Positions 18,710 to 26,252 of a DNA stretch of 64,000 nucleotides are shown here, one piece after another. Under the pieces are notes generated by a model. It made no database searches. It had not been told where the DNA came from and saw only the letters and a program-made list of their open reading frames with translations. The stretch's first letter is position 1. Every line of letters begins with the position of its first letter. The position numbers and the translations under genes were made by a program. The DNA is from an uncultured Flaviramulus sp. (lineage in GTDB: Bacteria > Bacteroidota > Bacteroidia > Flavobacteriales > Flavobacteriaceae), in contig CANMUP010000001.1 of assembly GCA_947501105.1 (NCBI GenBank), positions 558,001 through 622,000 of the forward strand, read 5' to 3'.

Positions 18710-18743
18710 TGGAAAAATTAAAAAATAGTTGTGTGGGAAAAAT

Positions 18744-19961
18744 TTACATCTTTTTATTGACTTTAAGCCCAAAAAAAGAATTTTCTTGTTCAATTACTGA
18801 ATTATAATGAGGAACGGAATAACTCCAAATATGATACATTGGATTTTGTAATTTAATCTCGTTGTATTCTTCCCGATTTAATTCTTTTAAAGTTTTGTTG
18901 AATGTTAATTTAGATTGATTTTCTCTTACTTCTTGATATATAGAATTAATGATAGCAGTCATTTCTAGAAAGTTACCGTAAGTAGATTCTAAATCGTATA
19001 AACTAAAAATGGCGTTGTTGTTTTCAATCCAAGGTTTTATAATTGATTTTAATTGTAAAGTTGAAATGATTTTATCATTAAAATAGATTATGTCATTTTT
19101 TAATAAAATGAATTTTGATTCAAGATTTTCATTGTCGAACATTGGGAAATATGGAGGTGGCGGTGGCGGTTGCATAGGGTTGTCAGTGGTGTTAGTACTA
19201 TAAAACACATCTGATCGAAAAGCTGGTAATTTTTTACTTAGTTTTTCATATTCATAATATAAGCCAAGTGAATCGTTAAATTTCAAGTGTATATTGTTTA
19301 CAAAACTTAATTTAAGTTGATTAATTATTGACAAATTATAAAATATATCCTCTATGTATTTCATTGGGGTAGTTTCTTCAATATATAAAACAGATTCAGG
19401 AAAGGGTATTATTTCTTCAGACCTTGCTATTCTGCACTCAAAAAAGAATCTACCTAAATCTTGCATTTCAGCATATTTGTCATTTAGCTGTAGACTAAAT
19501 TCATTGTTGTCAAATCTTTTTCCAAACAAAACATGGTATTTTGGATGATCTTTATCTTGACATTTTTCAGTTGAAAAGCTTACCGTTTTAATTTTCGGGA
19601 GATTAACCTTAGTAACAAGCTTGCCCCATAATTGGTTTGGGATACTATCATCATAGCTATATCTAACAAAACTATTTATTCCATTCAGTTTTAAAGTATC
19701 ATTTATTAATTCGATTGGGATAGACAAGCCTTTGAAGTTAAACTTTCCATTTTTAATCTTTAAAGGGTGTTTTTTAGAATCAAAGCCATTCCAAAATATA
19801 AATTTTATCGAATCATTTTTAATCAATAAACTATGAGGGGAGTCTTCATTTTTGTCTGAAGATAACCTATGATTATATTCCCATTTACCTTCATATTTTT
19901 TAGAGTTATTGCATGAAACAAGAAAAGAAATAACAATTAAAAGAAAGCAGAAATTTTTCAT
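18744..19961 (-). CDS. Lipoprotein with two TolR/ExbD-like periplasmic domains
   Basis: A 405-residue lipoprotein: the signal MKNFCFLLIVISFLVSC gives a lipobox Cys at 17. No clear family name comes to mind for the whole. Residues about 120-235 contain LYIEETTPMKYIEDIFYNL, which follows the ExbD/TolR pattern (hydrophobic strand, polar turn, P-Y, long helix). After a proline run (PPPPPP), residues about 285-390 contain ILLKNDIIYFNDKIIS, then LESTYGNFLEMTAIINSIY and LKELNREEYNEI, closely resembling the C-terminal half of flavobacterial ExbD. The usual ExbD membrane helix is absent. Function is unknown; an envelope scaffold or force-coupling part is an inference. It precedes the MORN gene by 34 nt. 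Confidence 0.55.
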   Translation of the reverse strand: MKNFCFLLIVISFLVSCNNSKKYEGKWEYNHRLSSDKNEDSPHSLLIKNDSIKFIFWNGFDSKKHPLKIKNGKFNFKGLSIPIELINDTLKLNGINSFVRYSYDDSIPNQLWGKLVTKVNLPKIKTVSFSTEKCQDKDHPKYHVLFGKRFDNNEFSLQLNDKYAEMQDLGRFFFECRIARSEEIIPFPESVLYIEETTPMKYIEDIFYNLSIINQLKLSFVNNIHLKFNDSLGLYYEYEKLSKKLPAFRSDVFYSTNTTDNPMQPPPPPPYFPMFDNENLESKFILLKNDIIYFNDKIISTLQLKSIIKPWIENNNAIFSLYDLESTYGNFLEMTAIINSIYQEVRENQSKLTFNKTLKELNREEYNEIKLQNPMYHIWSYSVPHYNSVIEQENSFFGLKVNKKM

Positions 19962-20004
19962 AATGGCTAGAATTTAAGATTATAGCCACAATAAATATAC
20001 CAAG

Positions 20005-21165
20005 CTACCCTCTAAACAAAAAGAAATCGTCTTTCATATGCTCTATTTGAGCATCTTCGTTGGTTATGATATAATCAATAGCTTGAGAGGTAAAATCGTT
20101 GCCTTTTTCGGTTAAAGACACAATGTTATTTTCAATTGAAATCATATTGTTTTTAGTTGCCAATTCTAAAACTGTTTTAGAACGTACTTTTTGCCAATTA
20201 ATATGTTCGTTTAAATGATTTACATGGCGCTCTTCTTCTTCGTTATGGTTTTTTAAATGCAATAAAAAGGTGAGTAACGATACTTCTGTACGTTGTTGTT
20301 TTTCTCTATAAAGTACTGCTATTATTCCTTTTTTAGGAGCAAATAAATATACTACCAAGAATAATAACCCTAGCATAGTTGTTATTGATCCAGCAATTGA
20401 AGCATCAAGCCAATGAGCAAACCAATATCCAGAAATGGCACTAAAAACCCCAAATATTATGGCAAGAGAGAGCATTTTCTTTAAATTGGTTGTTAAAAGG
20501 TATGCGGTTGCTGCAGGAGCAATCATAAGCGCTACTACTAAAATAGCGCCAACAGCATCAAAAGCTCCAACAGTAGTAACTGAGGATACTGACATAAGTC
20601 CGTAATGCATAATTGCTGGCGAAAAGCCTAAAGAAGCAGCCAACCCTTTGTCAAAAGTGCTTACTTTCAATTCCTTGAAAAAGGCAATCAATAATATTAT
20701 TGTAATAATTAAAATGCTACCTATAATCCACAAAGATTTTGGACCAACATCAACTCCTGAAATTAATAGTCTGTCAAAAGGAGCAAAAGCCAATTCACCC
20801 AATAAAACCGCATCAACATCTAAGTGCACATCGTTGGCATTTTTAGCTATCAGAATCACACCAATACTAAACAAAGCAGGAAAGACTAATCCAATAGCTG
20901 TGTCTTCTTTTACTAAACCTGTTTTTTGAATATATTCAACTAAAACAACCGTAATAATTCCTGTTAGCGCAGCTAATAAAATAAGTAATGGCGAGTTAAG
21001 GTCGTGTGTGATAAAAAAACCTATAACAATTCCTGGTAAAATGGAATGACTGATAGCATCACTTATCATTGCCATTTTACGTAGTACTAAAAATGTACCC
21101 GGAATAGCACAAGCAATGGCTACCAAACTAGCAATTAATTGTATTTCTATTTGAGCGCTATTCAT
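20005..21165 (-). CDS. Metal ABC transporter permease with C-terminal winged-helix tail
   Basis: A 386-residue ABC-3 family (ZnuB/MntB/TroD-type) inner-membrane permease with about eight transmembrane segments in residues 1-280. Family motifs are visible: the opening AIPGTFLVLRKMAMISDAIS and the later DAVGAILVVALMIAPAATAY. After the membrane part, residues about 290-386 are soluble and look like a DtxR-type winged helix (TVLELATKNNMISIENN, VSLTEKGNDF), an addition seen in some Bacteroidota transporters. With the paralogue upstream (8-nt overlap) it forms the pore of a manganese, zinc or iron importer. Last gene of the operon. Confidence 0.88.
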   Translation of the reverse strand: MNSAQIEIQLIASLVAIACAIPGTFLVLRKMAMISDAISHSILPGIVIGFFITHDLNSPLLILLAALTGIITVVLVEYIQKTGLVKEDTAIGLVFPALFSIGVILIAKNANDVHLDVDAVLLGELAFAPFDRLLISGVDVGPKSLWIIGSILIITIILLIAFFKELKVSTFDKGLAASLGFSPAIMHYGLMSVSSVTTVGAFDAVGAILVVALMIAPAATAYLLTTNLKKMLSLAIIFGVFSAISGYWFAHWLDASIAGSITTMLGLLFLVVYLFAPKKGIIAVLYREKQQRTEVSLLTFLLHLKNHNEEEERHVNHLNEHINWQKVRSKTVLELATKNNMISIENNIVSLTEKGNDFTSQAIDYIITNEDAQIEHMKDDFFLFRG

Positions 21166-22279
21166 TTGTTTGTTGGTTGTATAAGTTAGAAGCCGTATTA
21201 AACCCTTCTTCAGTCAAACTCCACATATTTCCATCAAGATTTACATAATTTTTTTTCACTAATTTTTGAAGTGTCCCTTTGGTATACCCTTGAAAATTAT
21301 TTAATATTTTAATAGCGTGTGGATGCGAAATGTTATCATGCGTTTCGGCAATATTGTACATAAATGCTAATGTTTTATGAAGTTGCAAATCGCGTCTATT
21401 TTTTATAAATCGGATTTGCTTAAACAACAAACCACGACTTGGTGAAAATATAAATGAGAATATCACAAAAACAGCAGCGACTAATACAATAACAGGTCCT
21501 GTTGACAAATTGTTTTGGCTTGCACTAATTGCAGTTCCGAAAACTCCTGAAAAAGCACCAAAAAAAGCAGCAAGTAAAACCATTACACTCAAACTGTTTG
21601 TCCACTGTCTTGCAGCAGCAGCGGGAGCTAATAACATAGCACTCATTAAAACCACACCAACGGTTTGTAAGCCTAAAACAATAGCTAAAACAATAAAAGA
21701 TGTGATTAATATGTCTATAAACTTAGTGTTGAAACCTAATGTTTTTGTATAGTCTGCATCAAACAAAAGGATTTTAAATTCTTTCCAAAAAAGCAGAAGC
21801 ACTATTAAACAAATTCCAGTAACAATTGACATCATCCATACATCACTTTCTATTAACGTGGCAGCTTGACCAAACAAGTATTTATCTAAACCTGCTTGAT
21901 TAGCATTAGGTTGTTTTTGAATGAAAGTGAGTAATAACATTCCAAACCCAAAAAATAAAGACAAAATCAACCCTAGAGCGGTATCAGATTTTAAATGTGT
22001 TTTTGTAATTATACCTCGAATCCAAAAGGTTCCAATTAACCCACTTACTAAAGCTCCTAAAAGGAGTGTGTTGCTGTCTTTTGCACCAGTAATTAAAAAA
22101 GCAATAGCAATTCCTGGTAAAGCGGCATGCGATATAGCATCACCTAAAAGACTTTGCTTTCTAAGCACAGCAAAACTACCCAGCATACCAGTAACCGCCC
22201 CTAATACTGCTGTTCCTAATGTGATGGTTCGCAATGTGTAATCGCTAAATACCAAAGAAAAATATTCTTGTAAATCCAT
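21158..22279 (-). CDS. Metal ABC transporter permease, second subunit, with winged-helix tail
   Basis: A 373-residue ABC-3 permease, paralogous to the next gene. Membrane part residues about 15-285 with AVTGMLGSFAVLRKQSLLGD and QTVGVVLMSAMLLAPAAAAR. Cytosolic tail from about 300 to 373 has helix and wing patterns (HPHAIKILNNF, TLQKLVKKNYVNL, WSLTEEGFNTA) like DtxR-family DNA-binding domains. In the TroC/MntC position of a TroABCD-type system. Its ATG overlaps the last base of the ATPase stop codon, so translation is likely coupled. Whether the tails bind DNA, metal or the partner tail is unknown. Confidence 0.88.
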   Translation of the reverse strand: MDLQEYFSLVFSDYTLRTITLGTAVLGAVTGMLGSFAVLRKQSLLGDAISHAALPGIAIAFLITGAKDSNTLLLGALVSGLIGTFWIRGIITKTHLKSDTALGLILSLFFGFGMLLLTFIQKQPNANQAGLDKYLFGQAATLIESDVWMMSIVTGICLIVLLLFWKEFKILLFDADYTKTLGFNTKFIDILITSFIVLAIVLGLQTVGVVLMSAMLLAPAAAARQWTNSLSVMVLLAAFFGAFSGVFGTAISASQNNLSTGPVIVLVAAVFVIFSFIFSPSRGLLFKQIRFIKNRRDLQLHKTLAFMYNIAETHDNISHPHAIKILNNFQGYTKGTLQKLVKKNYVNLDGNMWSLTEEGFNTASNLYNQQTNE

Positions 22280-23016
22280 TACTCTTGAATACTTACTTTA
22301 TAATTAATTCCGTAGGTTTTGGTTAAATTATCGTCGTTAAAAATATCTTTAACTGGACCTGTGGCAATCTTCTTTACATTTAAAAAAGTTACCCAATCAA
22401 AATATTCTGGTACAGTTTGTAAATCGTGATGTACAACAATAACCGTTTTACCAGCCTTTCGTAACTCCTTTAAAATATTAATAATGGCTATTTCTGTAGT
22501 TGCATCTACACCTTGAAATGGCTCATCCATAAAATAAATTGAAGCATTTTGTACTAATGCACGTGCTAAAAATATACGTTGTTGTTGCCCTCCAGAAAGC
22601 TGACTTATTTGACGACTTTTAAAAGCCAACATGCCTACTTTTTCTAAAGCCTCAAGAGCAGCTTTTTTTTCTTTTTGACGAGGACGTTTAATCCAACCTA
22701 AACTCCCATAAGTTCCCATCATAACCACATCAAGAGCCGTTGTTGGGAAATCCCAATCGACACTTCCTTTTTGTGGAACATAAGCCACTAACTTACGTTG
22801 CTCTTCGTAAGGTTTTCCATAAATACTAACACTGCCAGCAATAGGCTTTAAGATGCCCAAAATAGATTTTATAAGCGTAGATTTTCCTGCACCATTTGGA
22901 CCAACAATTGCCATAAGTACCCCTTCAGGAATTTCTAAATCAATATCCCAAAGTACCGGTTTGTAATTGTATGCAACCGTTAAATCGTCTACTTGTACTG
23001 CAATGTTTTGTTTCAT
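22279..23016 (-). CDS. Metal ABC transporter ATP-binding protein
   Basis: A 245-residue ABC ATPase of the MntB/ZnuC/TroB group that powers the two permeases. Walker [14 protein letters not shown] (about residues 38-50), Q-loop [14 protein letters not shown] (the extended form typical of Mn/Zn ABC ATPases), signature LSGGQQQR, Walker [10 protein letters not shown] and the switch histidine in VVHHDL are all present. It overlaps the flanking genes by a single base on each side. No missing motif; normal length. Confidence 0.95.
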   Translation of the reverse strand: MKQNIAVQVDDLTVAYNYKPVLWDIDLEIPEGVLMAIVGPNGAGKSTLIKSILGILKPIAGSVSIYGKPYEEQRKLVAYVPQKGSVDWDFPTTALDVVMMGTYGSLGWIKRPRQKEKKAALEALEKVGMLAFKSRQISQLSGGQQQRIFLARALVQNASIYFMDEPFQGVDATTEIAIINILKELRKAGKTVIVVHHDLQTVPEYFDWVTFLNVKKIATGPVKDIFNDDNLTKTYGINYKVSIQE

Positions 23017-23927
23017 TATTTTAATGCATTAACAATTGTATTCACATTATATTCAAACATCCCAATATATGTTCCCTCAATTGTTCCATCGTTTCCTAGA
23101 GCGTCAGAGTAAAGAGTTCCTCCAATTTCTACTTTATGTCCTTTGGAATTTACTGCTGCTTGTAAAGCTTCAATCGTTCGTTTGGGTACAGAACTTTCAA
23201 CAAAAATAGCTTTCACATCTTTTTCAATAATAAACGCAGCTAATTTTTGAACATCTTGAACTCCAGCTTCAGTTGCAGTTGATAAACCTTGTAAGCCAAC
23301 AACCTCGAAACCATAATTTTTCCCAAAGTAATTAAAAGCGTCATGGGCGGTTACTAATACTCTTCTTTCTTTTGGAAGTGTTTCAATTGTGTTTTTAATT
23401 TTATCTTGAAGGGCATCTAATTTCTTTAAATACAGCTTTTCATTTTCAATATAGTTCGCTGAGTTCTTTTGGTCTTTTTCAGATAATATGGCAGTTACTT
23501 TGCTTGCAAATTGCTTAAAATATGCGATATTAAACCAAACATGCGGATCGTAATTTGAAGCAAAATAATCAGAACCAATTAAAGTCGTTTTATCAATTTC
23601 TTCGGCTAAAGCAATAGGAGTTTTAGTATTGCTTCCCATTTTTTCAAATACTTCGACTAATTTTCCTTCAAGGTGTAATCCGTTATAAAAAATGATATCG
23701 GCATTTACTAATTTTGAAACATCACCTTCGCTAGCTTTGTATAAATGCGGATCAACTCCACTCCCCATTAAACCCTGAACATTAACAAAGTCGCCACCAA
23801 TGTTTTTTACCAAATCTGTAATCATGGTTGTTGTGGTTACTATATTTAGTTTTCCGTTGTCTTTCTTATCATTTTTACAGCTAAAAATAGTTGCTAAAAC
23901 GAATAATATAAGTATGTGTTTTTTCAT
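23016..23927 (-). CDS. Metal ABC transporter substrate-binding lipoprotein (TroA/ZnuA-like)
   Basis: A 303-residue cluster A-I binding protein. The signal [17 protein letters not shown] ends at a lipobox Cys 17, so it is a lipoprotein facing the periplasm. The metal ligands of the TroA fold can be seen: His in [10 protein letters not shown], His in YDPHVWFN, His in [10 protein letters not shown], and an Asp in GTLYSDALG near the end. The His-rich loop typical of zinc-specific ZnuA is absent, which slightly favours manganese or iron. It sits 4 nt after the outer-membrane protein gene and overlaps the ATPase gene. Confidence 0.92.
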   Translation of the reverse strand: MKKHILILFVLATIFSCKNDKKDNGKLNIVTTTTMITDLVKNIGGDFVNVQGLMGSGVDPHLYKASEGDVSKLVNADIIFYNGLHLEGKLVEVFEKMGSNTKTPIALAEEIDKTTLIGSDYFASNYDPHVWFNIAYFKQFASKVTAILSEKDQKNSANYIENEKLYLKKLDALQDKIKNTIETLPKERRVLVTAHDAFNYFGKNYGFEVVGLQGLSTATEAGVQDVQKLAAFIIEKDVKAIFVESSVPKRTIEALQAAVNSKGHKVEIGGTLYSDALGNDGTIEGTYIGMFEYNVNTIVNALK

Positions 23928-23931
23928 GTTT

Positions 23932-24744
23932 TTAATTTTGATTTGAAGGTATTCTGAAACTTACTCCAGCACTTAATAATATATCTTGACCTTTTGTAAT
24001 ACTTGAGCCAATTGTTGCATCTAGTTGTACATTGTTATTTATTAAATATGTTAAACCAGCATCCCAAAGATGATTTGCTTTGTTGTCTTCTGGTAAGTCA
24101 CCATACAATTCTGCATAAGCGCCTAATTTATCTGTAATACTTTGTCCAAAAGCAATGGTATAAACGTATGATGCTTCAGGAGAATCGTTCCCCCAAGCTG
24201 CTCCAAGGTTATAAGATAAACTAGCATTTTCACTAAGTGTATGTGAGAAAGCAAATCTAAAATCTACGCCTGTAGTTTCTGGTCTATAATCTGTGCTTGC
24301 GGTAAAAGGCAAATATAAATGGCCTAATAATCCTATTTCTGGAAAGCACCCATTTTCTTTTGCAATACTAGTTTTAACACCTAATAGTAGAGGATTGAAA
24401 CCACTTGATACATTGTTTAAAGTGTTTCCGTTAAACTTGGTTTTGCCTTCAACAAAATCCCAACCTAATCGTAATTCTAAGTTATCCAACAATCCGTATC
24501 GTAGTAAAGTTGTATTAAAAGTGAAATCTTCGGTTTTAATATTGTTTTCCTCAAATGATTCATAAAAAGCTCCAGTTTCTACTTGAAGAAACCCTTTAGG
24601 TACCGTATTAGGAGATTCTGTAGCATCTGGTCTGTCGGTAATTAGTGGTTCAAGTTCATTATCTTCTTGAGCAAAAATTGAAAGAGAACTTACTAATAAA
24701 GTAAAGCATAAAAGCTTTGATAACTTAGTTGGTTGTATTAACAT
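23932..24744 (-). CDS. Outer-membrane barrel protein of the metal-uptake operon
   Basis: A 270-residue protein with a signal peptide (ending IFAQ, residue 26) and a sequence of amphipathic beta strands. The opening LEPLITDRPDATESPNTVPKG is the hallmark of the outer-membrane family annotated as phenol MetA-type pathway or generic transporter. The position between a DtxR-type repressor (20-nt overlap upstream) and a metal-binding lipoprotein suggests it passes metal ions across the outer membrane; this is inference from context, as the family has no clear substrate. It contains no TonB box or plug. Confidence 0.7.
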   Translation of the reverse strand: MLIQPTKLSKLLCFTLLVSSLSIFAQEDNELEPLITDRPDATESPNTVPKGFLQVETGAFYESFEENNIKTEDFTFNTTLLRYGLLDNLELRLGWDFVEGKTKFNGNTLNNVSSGFNPLLLGVKTSIAKENGCFPEIGLLGHLYLPFTASTDYRPETTGVDFRFAFSHTLSENASLSYNLGAAWGNDSPEASYVYTIAFGQSITDKLGAYAELYGDLPEDNKANHLWDAGLTYLINNNVQLDATIGSSITKGQDILLSAGVSFRIPSNQN

Positions 24745-25384
24745 AAATAATATTTGTAAAATCTTCGTTTAAAAGAATGGTGTTATTATTAATTAAAATT
24801 TGAGTCATTTTATTTTTACTGAACTGCTTTGTTACTACGATTGTGTTTCCGTATTTCAATCCATTTTGTGCACAAAAATCAAAAAACTCTTTATCGTCAC
24901 TCATCAATCTAGAAATAATATAAGTTTTGCCTTCTTGTGTATTTGATAAAGCTATTGATGTGTCTTTTGTAGTAATTTCACCTTTTGCATTTGGTATAGG
25001 ATCTCCATGTGGATCGAATTTAGGGTTGCCCAAATATTCACTTATTTTGTTGGCTAAAAAATCGGATGTTTGATGTTCTAATAATTCAGATTCTCTATGA
25101 ATTTCATGCAAAGACATATCGAACATTCTAAACAATAAAGATTCCCAAAGGCGATGTTTTCGCACCACATTAAGTGCCATTTTTGTGCCTTTTTCTGTAA
25201 GTTTTAATTCTTGATATTTCTCGTAATGAAGTAAATCTTTAGTTGCTAATTTTTTAGCCATATCTGTAGCTGCTGCGTTAGATATGCCAAGTTTTTTAGC
25301 AATATTACCAGGTTTGGTATCATTACTATTGTTCTTGTCGTTTTTGTAAATGGCTTTTACAAAGTTTTCTACAGCTATGGACAT
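24725..25384 (-). CDS. DtxR/MntR-family metal-dependent repressor
   Basis: A 219-residue regulator. N-terminal winged helix (NIAKKLGISNAAATDMAKKL as the recognition region, about residues 28-47), dimer and metal domain with RKHRLWESLLFRMF, HEIHRESELLEHQTSD and GNPKFDPHGDPIPN, then a C-terminal FeoA/SH3-like domain. The metal ligands expected for the family (His and Glu in these three stretches) are present. As first gene of the metal importer operon, with an 18-bp palindrome over its own promoter, it very likely represses the operon when manganese or iron is plentiful. Which metal it senses cannot be read from the sequence. Confidence 0.92.
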   Translation of the reverse strand: MSIAVENFVKAIYKNDKNNSNDTKPGNIAKKLGISNAAATDMAKKLATKDLLHYEKYQELKLTEKGTKMALNVVRKHRLWESLLFRMFDMSLHEIHRESELLEHQTSDFLANKISEYLGNPKFDPHGDPIPNAKGEITTKDTSIALSNTQEGKTYIISRLMSDDKEFFDFCAQNGLKYGNTIVVTKQFSKNKMTQILINNNTILLNEDFTNIIYVNTTN

Positions 25385-25405
25385 TTATCGTTTGTTTAAT
25401 TTTAA

Positions 25406-25423
25406 ATTTAAGTATACTTAAAT
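25406..25423. promoter_or_regulatory. Perfect 18-bp palindrome, probable DtxR/MntR operator
   Basis: ATTTAAGTATACTTAAAT is its own reverse complement. It lies 22 nt before the repressor ATG and just downstream of the TACATTTG box, so it covers the expected transcription start. Size, AT-rich ends and central symmetry resemble known DtxR/MntR/TroR sites, and the adjacent gene encodes such a repressor. Confidence 0.75.
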
Positions 25424-25429
25424 ATTTTT

Positions 25430-25437
25430 CAAATGTA
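25430..25437 (-). promoter_or_regulatory. -7 box of the metal-uptake operon
   Basis: Reads TACATTTG on the minus strand (TAnnTTTG). No good TTTG element 19-21 nt upstream was found, which may mean a weak basal promoter. The palindrome starts 6 nt downstream. Confidence 0.55.
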
Positions 25438-25540
25438 ACTAAAAAATGAATACTATTTTGTTTTTCTTTTTAAAAAATTAAGAAAAGAATATCTAGTGGT
25501 ATAAAAATTGAGGCTCTTATCTAATTAAAATGACTTAAAT

Positions 25541-26083
25541 ATGAAATCATTATTACTTGTTATTTGTAGTTTGCTCTTTTTTTCATGTATTCCTTTAAGA
25601 ATTGCACCTACCATTAAAACAGATAAGGTTATGGTTGCGAAAAAGTTTAAAAGAAAACTTCCTAAACGACATGCTTTTATTTTTGAAGACCCTAAAGATG
25701 CTAATGAGTTTTACAATTATGTAAATACTAAATATGAATTAAATCATAATAATGTAGAGTGGAATGTTCCTTTTGTTATTGAGGGAGAAACATTCTTCTT
25801 TTCATTTTATGAAACTGAAATACCAGATAAAACATTAAATTTCCTTCCGTTTTTAATTGATGCTAAACTAGAACAAGAAGGTATGGATCCTATGTTTGAA
25901 GATGTTTATGTTTCTAGAAAAGGCAATTGGTACTTGGCCATTACTGTTGATGATGCTAAAATGAAAGATTGTCTAAAAGCCGATTACAAAAAAAGAGAAG
26001 TTATTTTAAAATATCTTAGAGATTTAAGAATTGAATATTTGAATACAGATAATTACCTAGAAGCATTATTGAGAAAACAGTAA
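25541..26083 (+). CDS. Unknown small lipoprotein
   Basis: A 180-residue protein I do not recognise. The signal MKSLLLVICSLLFFSC has a lipobox Cys at 16, so it is probably a lipoprotein. A basic stretch (KKFKRKLPKRH) follows, then a mixed alpha/beta body with no transmembrane segment and a single further Cys (C149). It stands alone between the divergent repressor operon and the convergent FeoB-linked small gene, whose stop lies 2 nt away. No catalytic motif is visible. Confidence 0.6.
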   Translation: MKSLLLVICSLLFFSCIPLRIAPTIKTDKVMVAKKFKRKLPKRHAFIFEDPKDANEFYNYVNTKYELNHNNVEWNVPFVIEGETFFFSFYETEIPDKTLNFLPFLIDAKLEQEGMDPMFEDVYVSRKGNWYLAITVDDAKMKDCLKADYKKREVILKYLRDLRIEYLNTDNYLEALLRKQ

Positions 26084-26084
26084 A

Positions 26085-26225
26085 TTAATGACATCCACAG
26101 CCATCATCTCCTCCACATGCTTTGGTGGTTTTTTTCTTTGGCTTCCAAACAAACTTTTTGATTATAAAGCCTAAAGCGAAAGCAAGTACTGTAAAAGCTA
26201 AAATATTTTGTATAATGGTATTCAT
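26085..26225 (-). CDS. FeoB-associated Cys-rich membrane protein (46 residues)
   Basis: A very short gene, ATG at 26225 and TAA at 26085, encoding one N-terminal transmembrane helix (LAFTVLAFALGFII), a basic patch (KKFVWKPKKKTTK) and a Cys/His end ACGGDDGCGCH. This matches the FeoB-associated Cys-rich family found right after feoB in Bacteroidota. The three Cys and one His on the cytosolic side could bind iron or relay it from the FeoB pore. It starts 27 nt after the feoB stop on the same strand. The other frame over this region, starting inside feoB, has no such features and is not a gene. Confidence 0.85.
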   Translation of the reverse strand: MNTIIQNILAFTVLAFALGFIIKKFVWKPKKKTTKACGGDDGCGCH

Positions 26226-26252
26226 AAATGTTTAGTCGTATTACAAAGATAG

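Noticed and set aside
18710-18793. 28-codon N-terminal extension of the MORN-repeat protein
   Set aside because: It starts with TTG inside the previous gene and would place the signal peptide in the middle of the protein.
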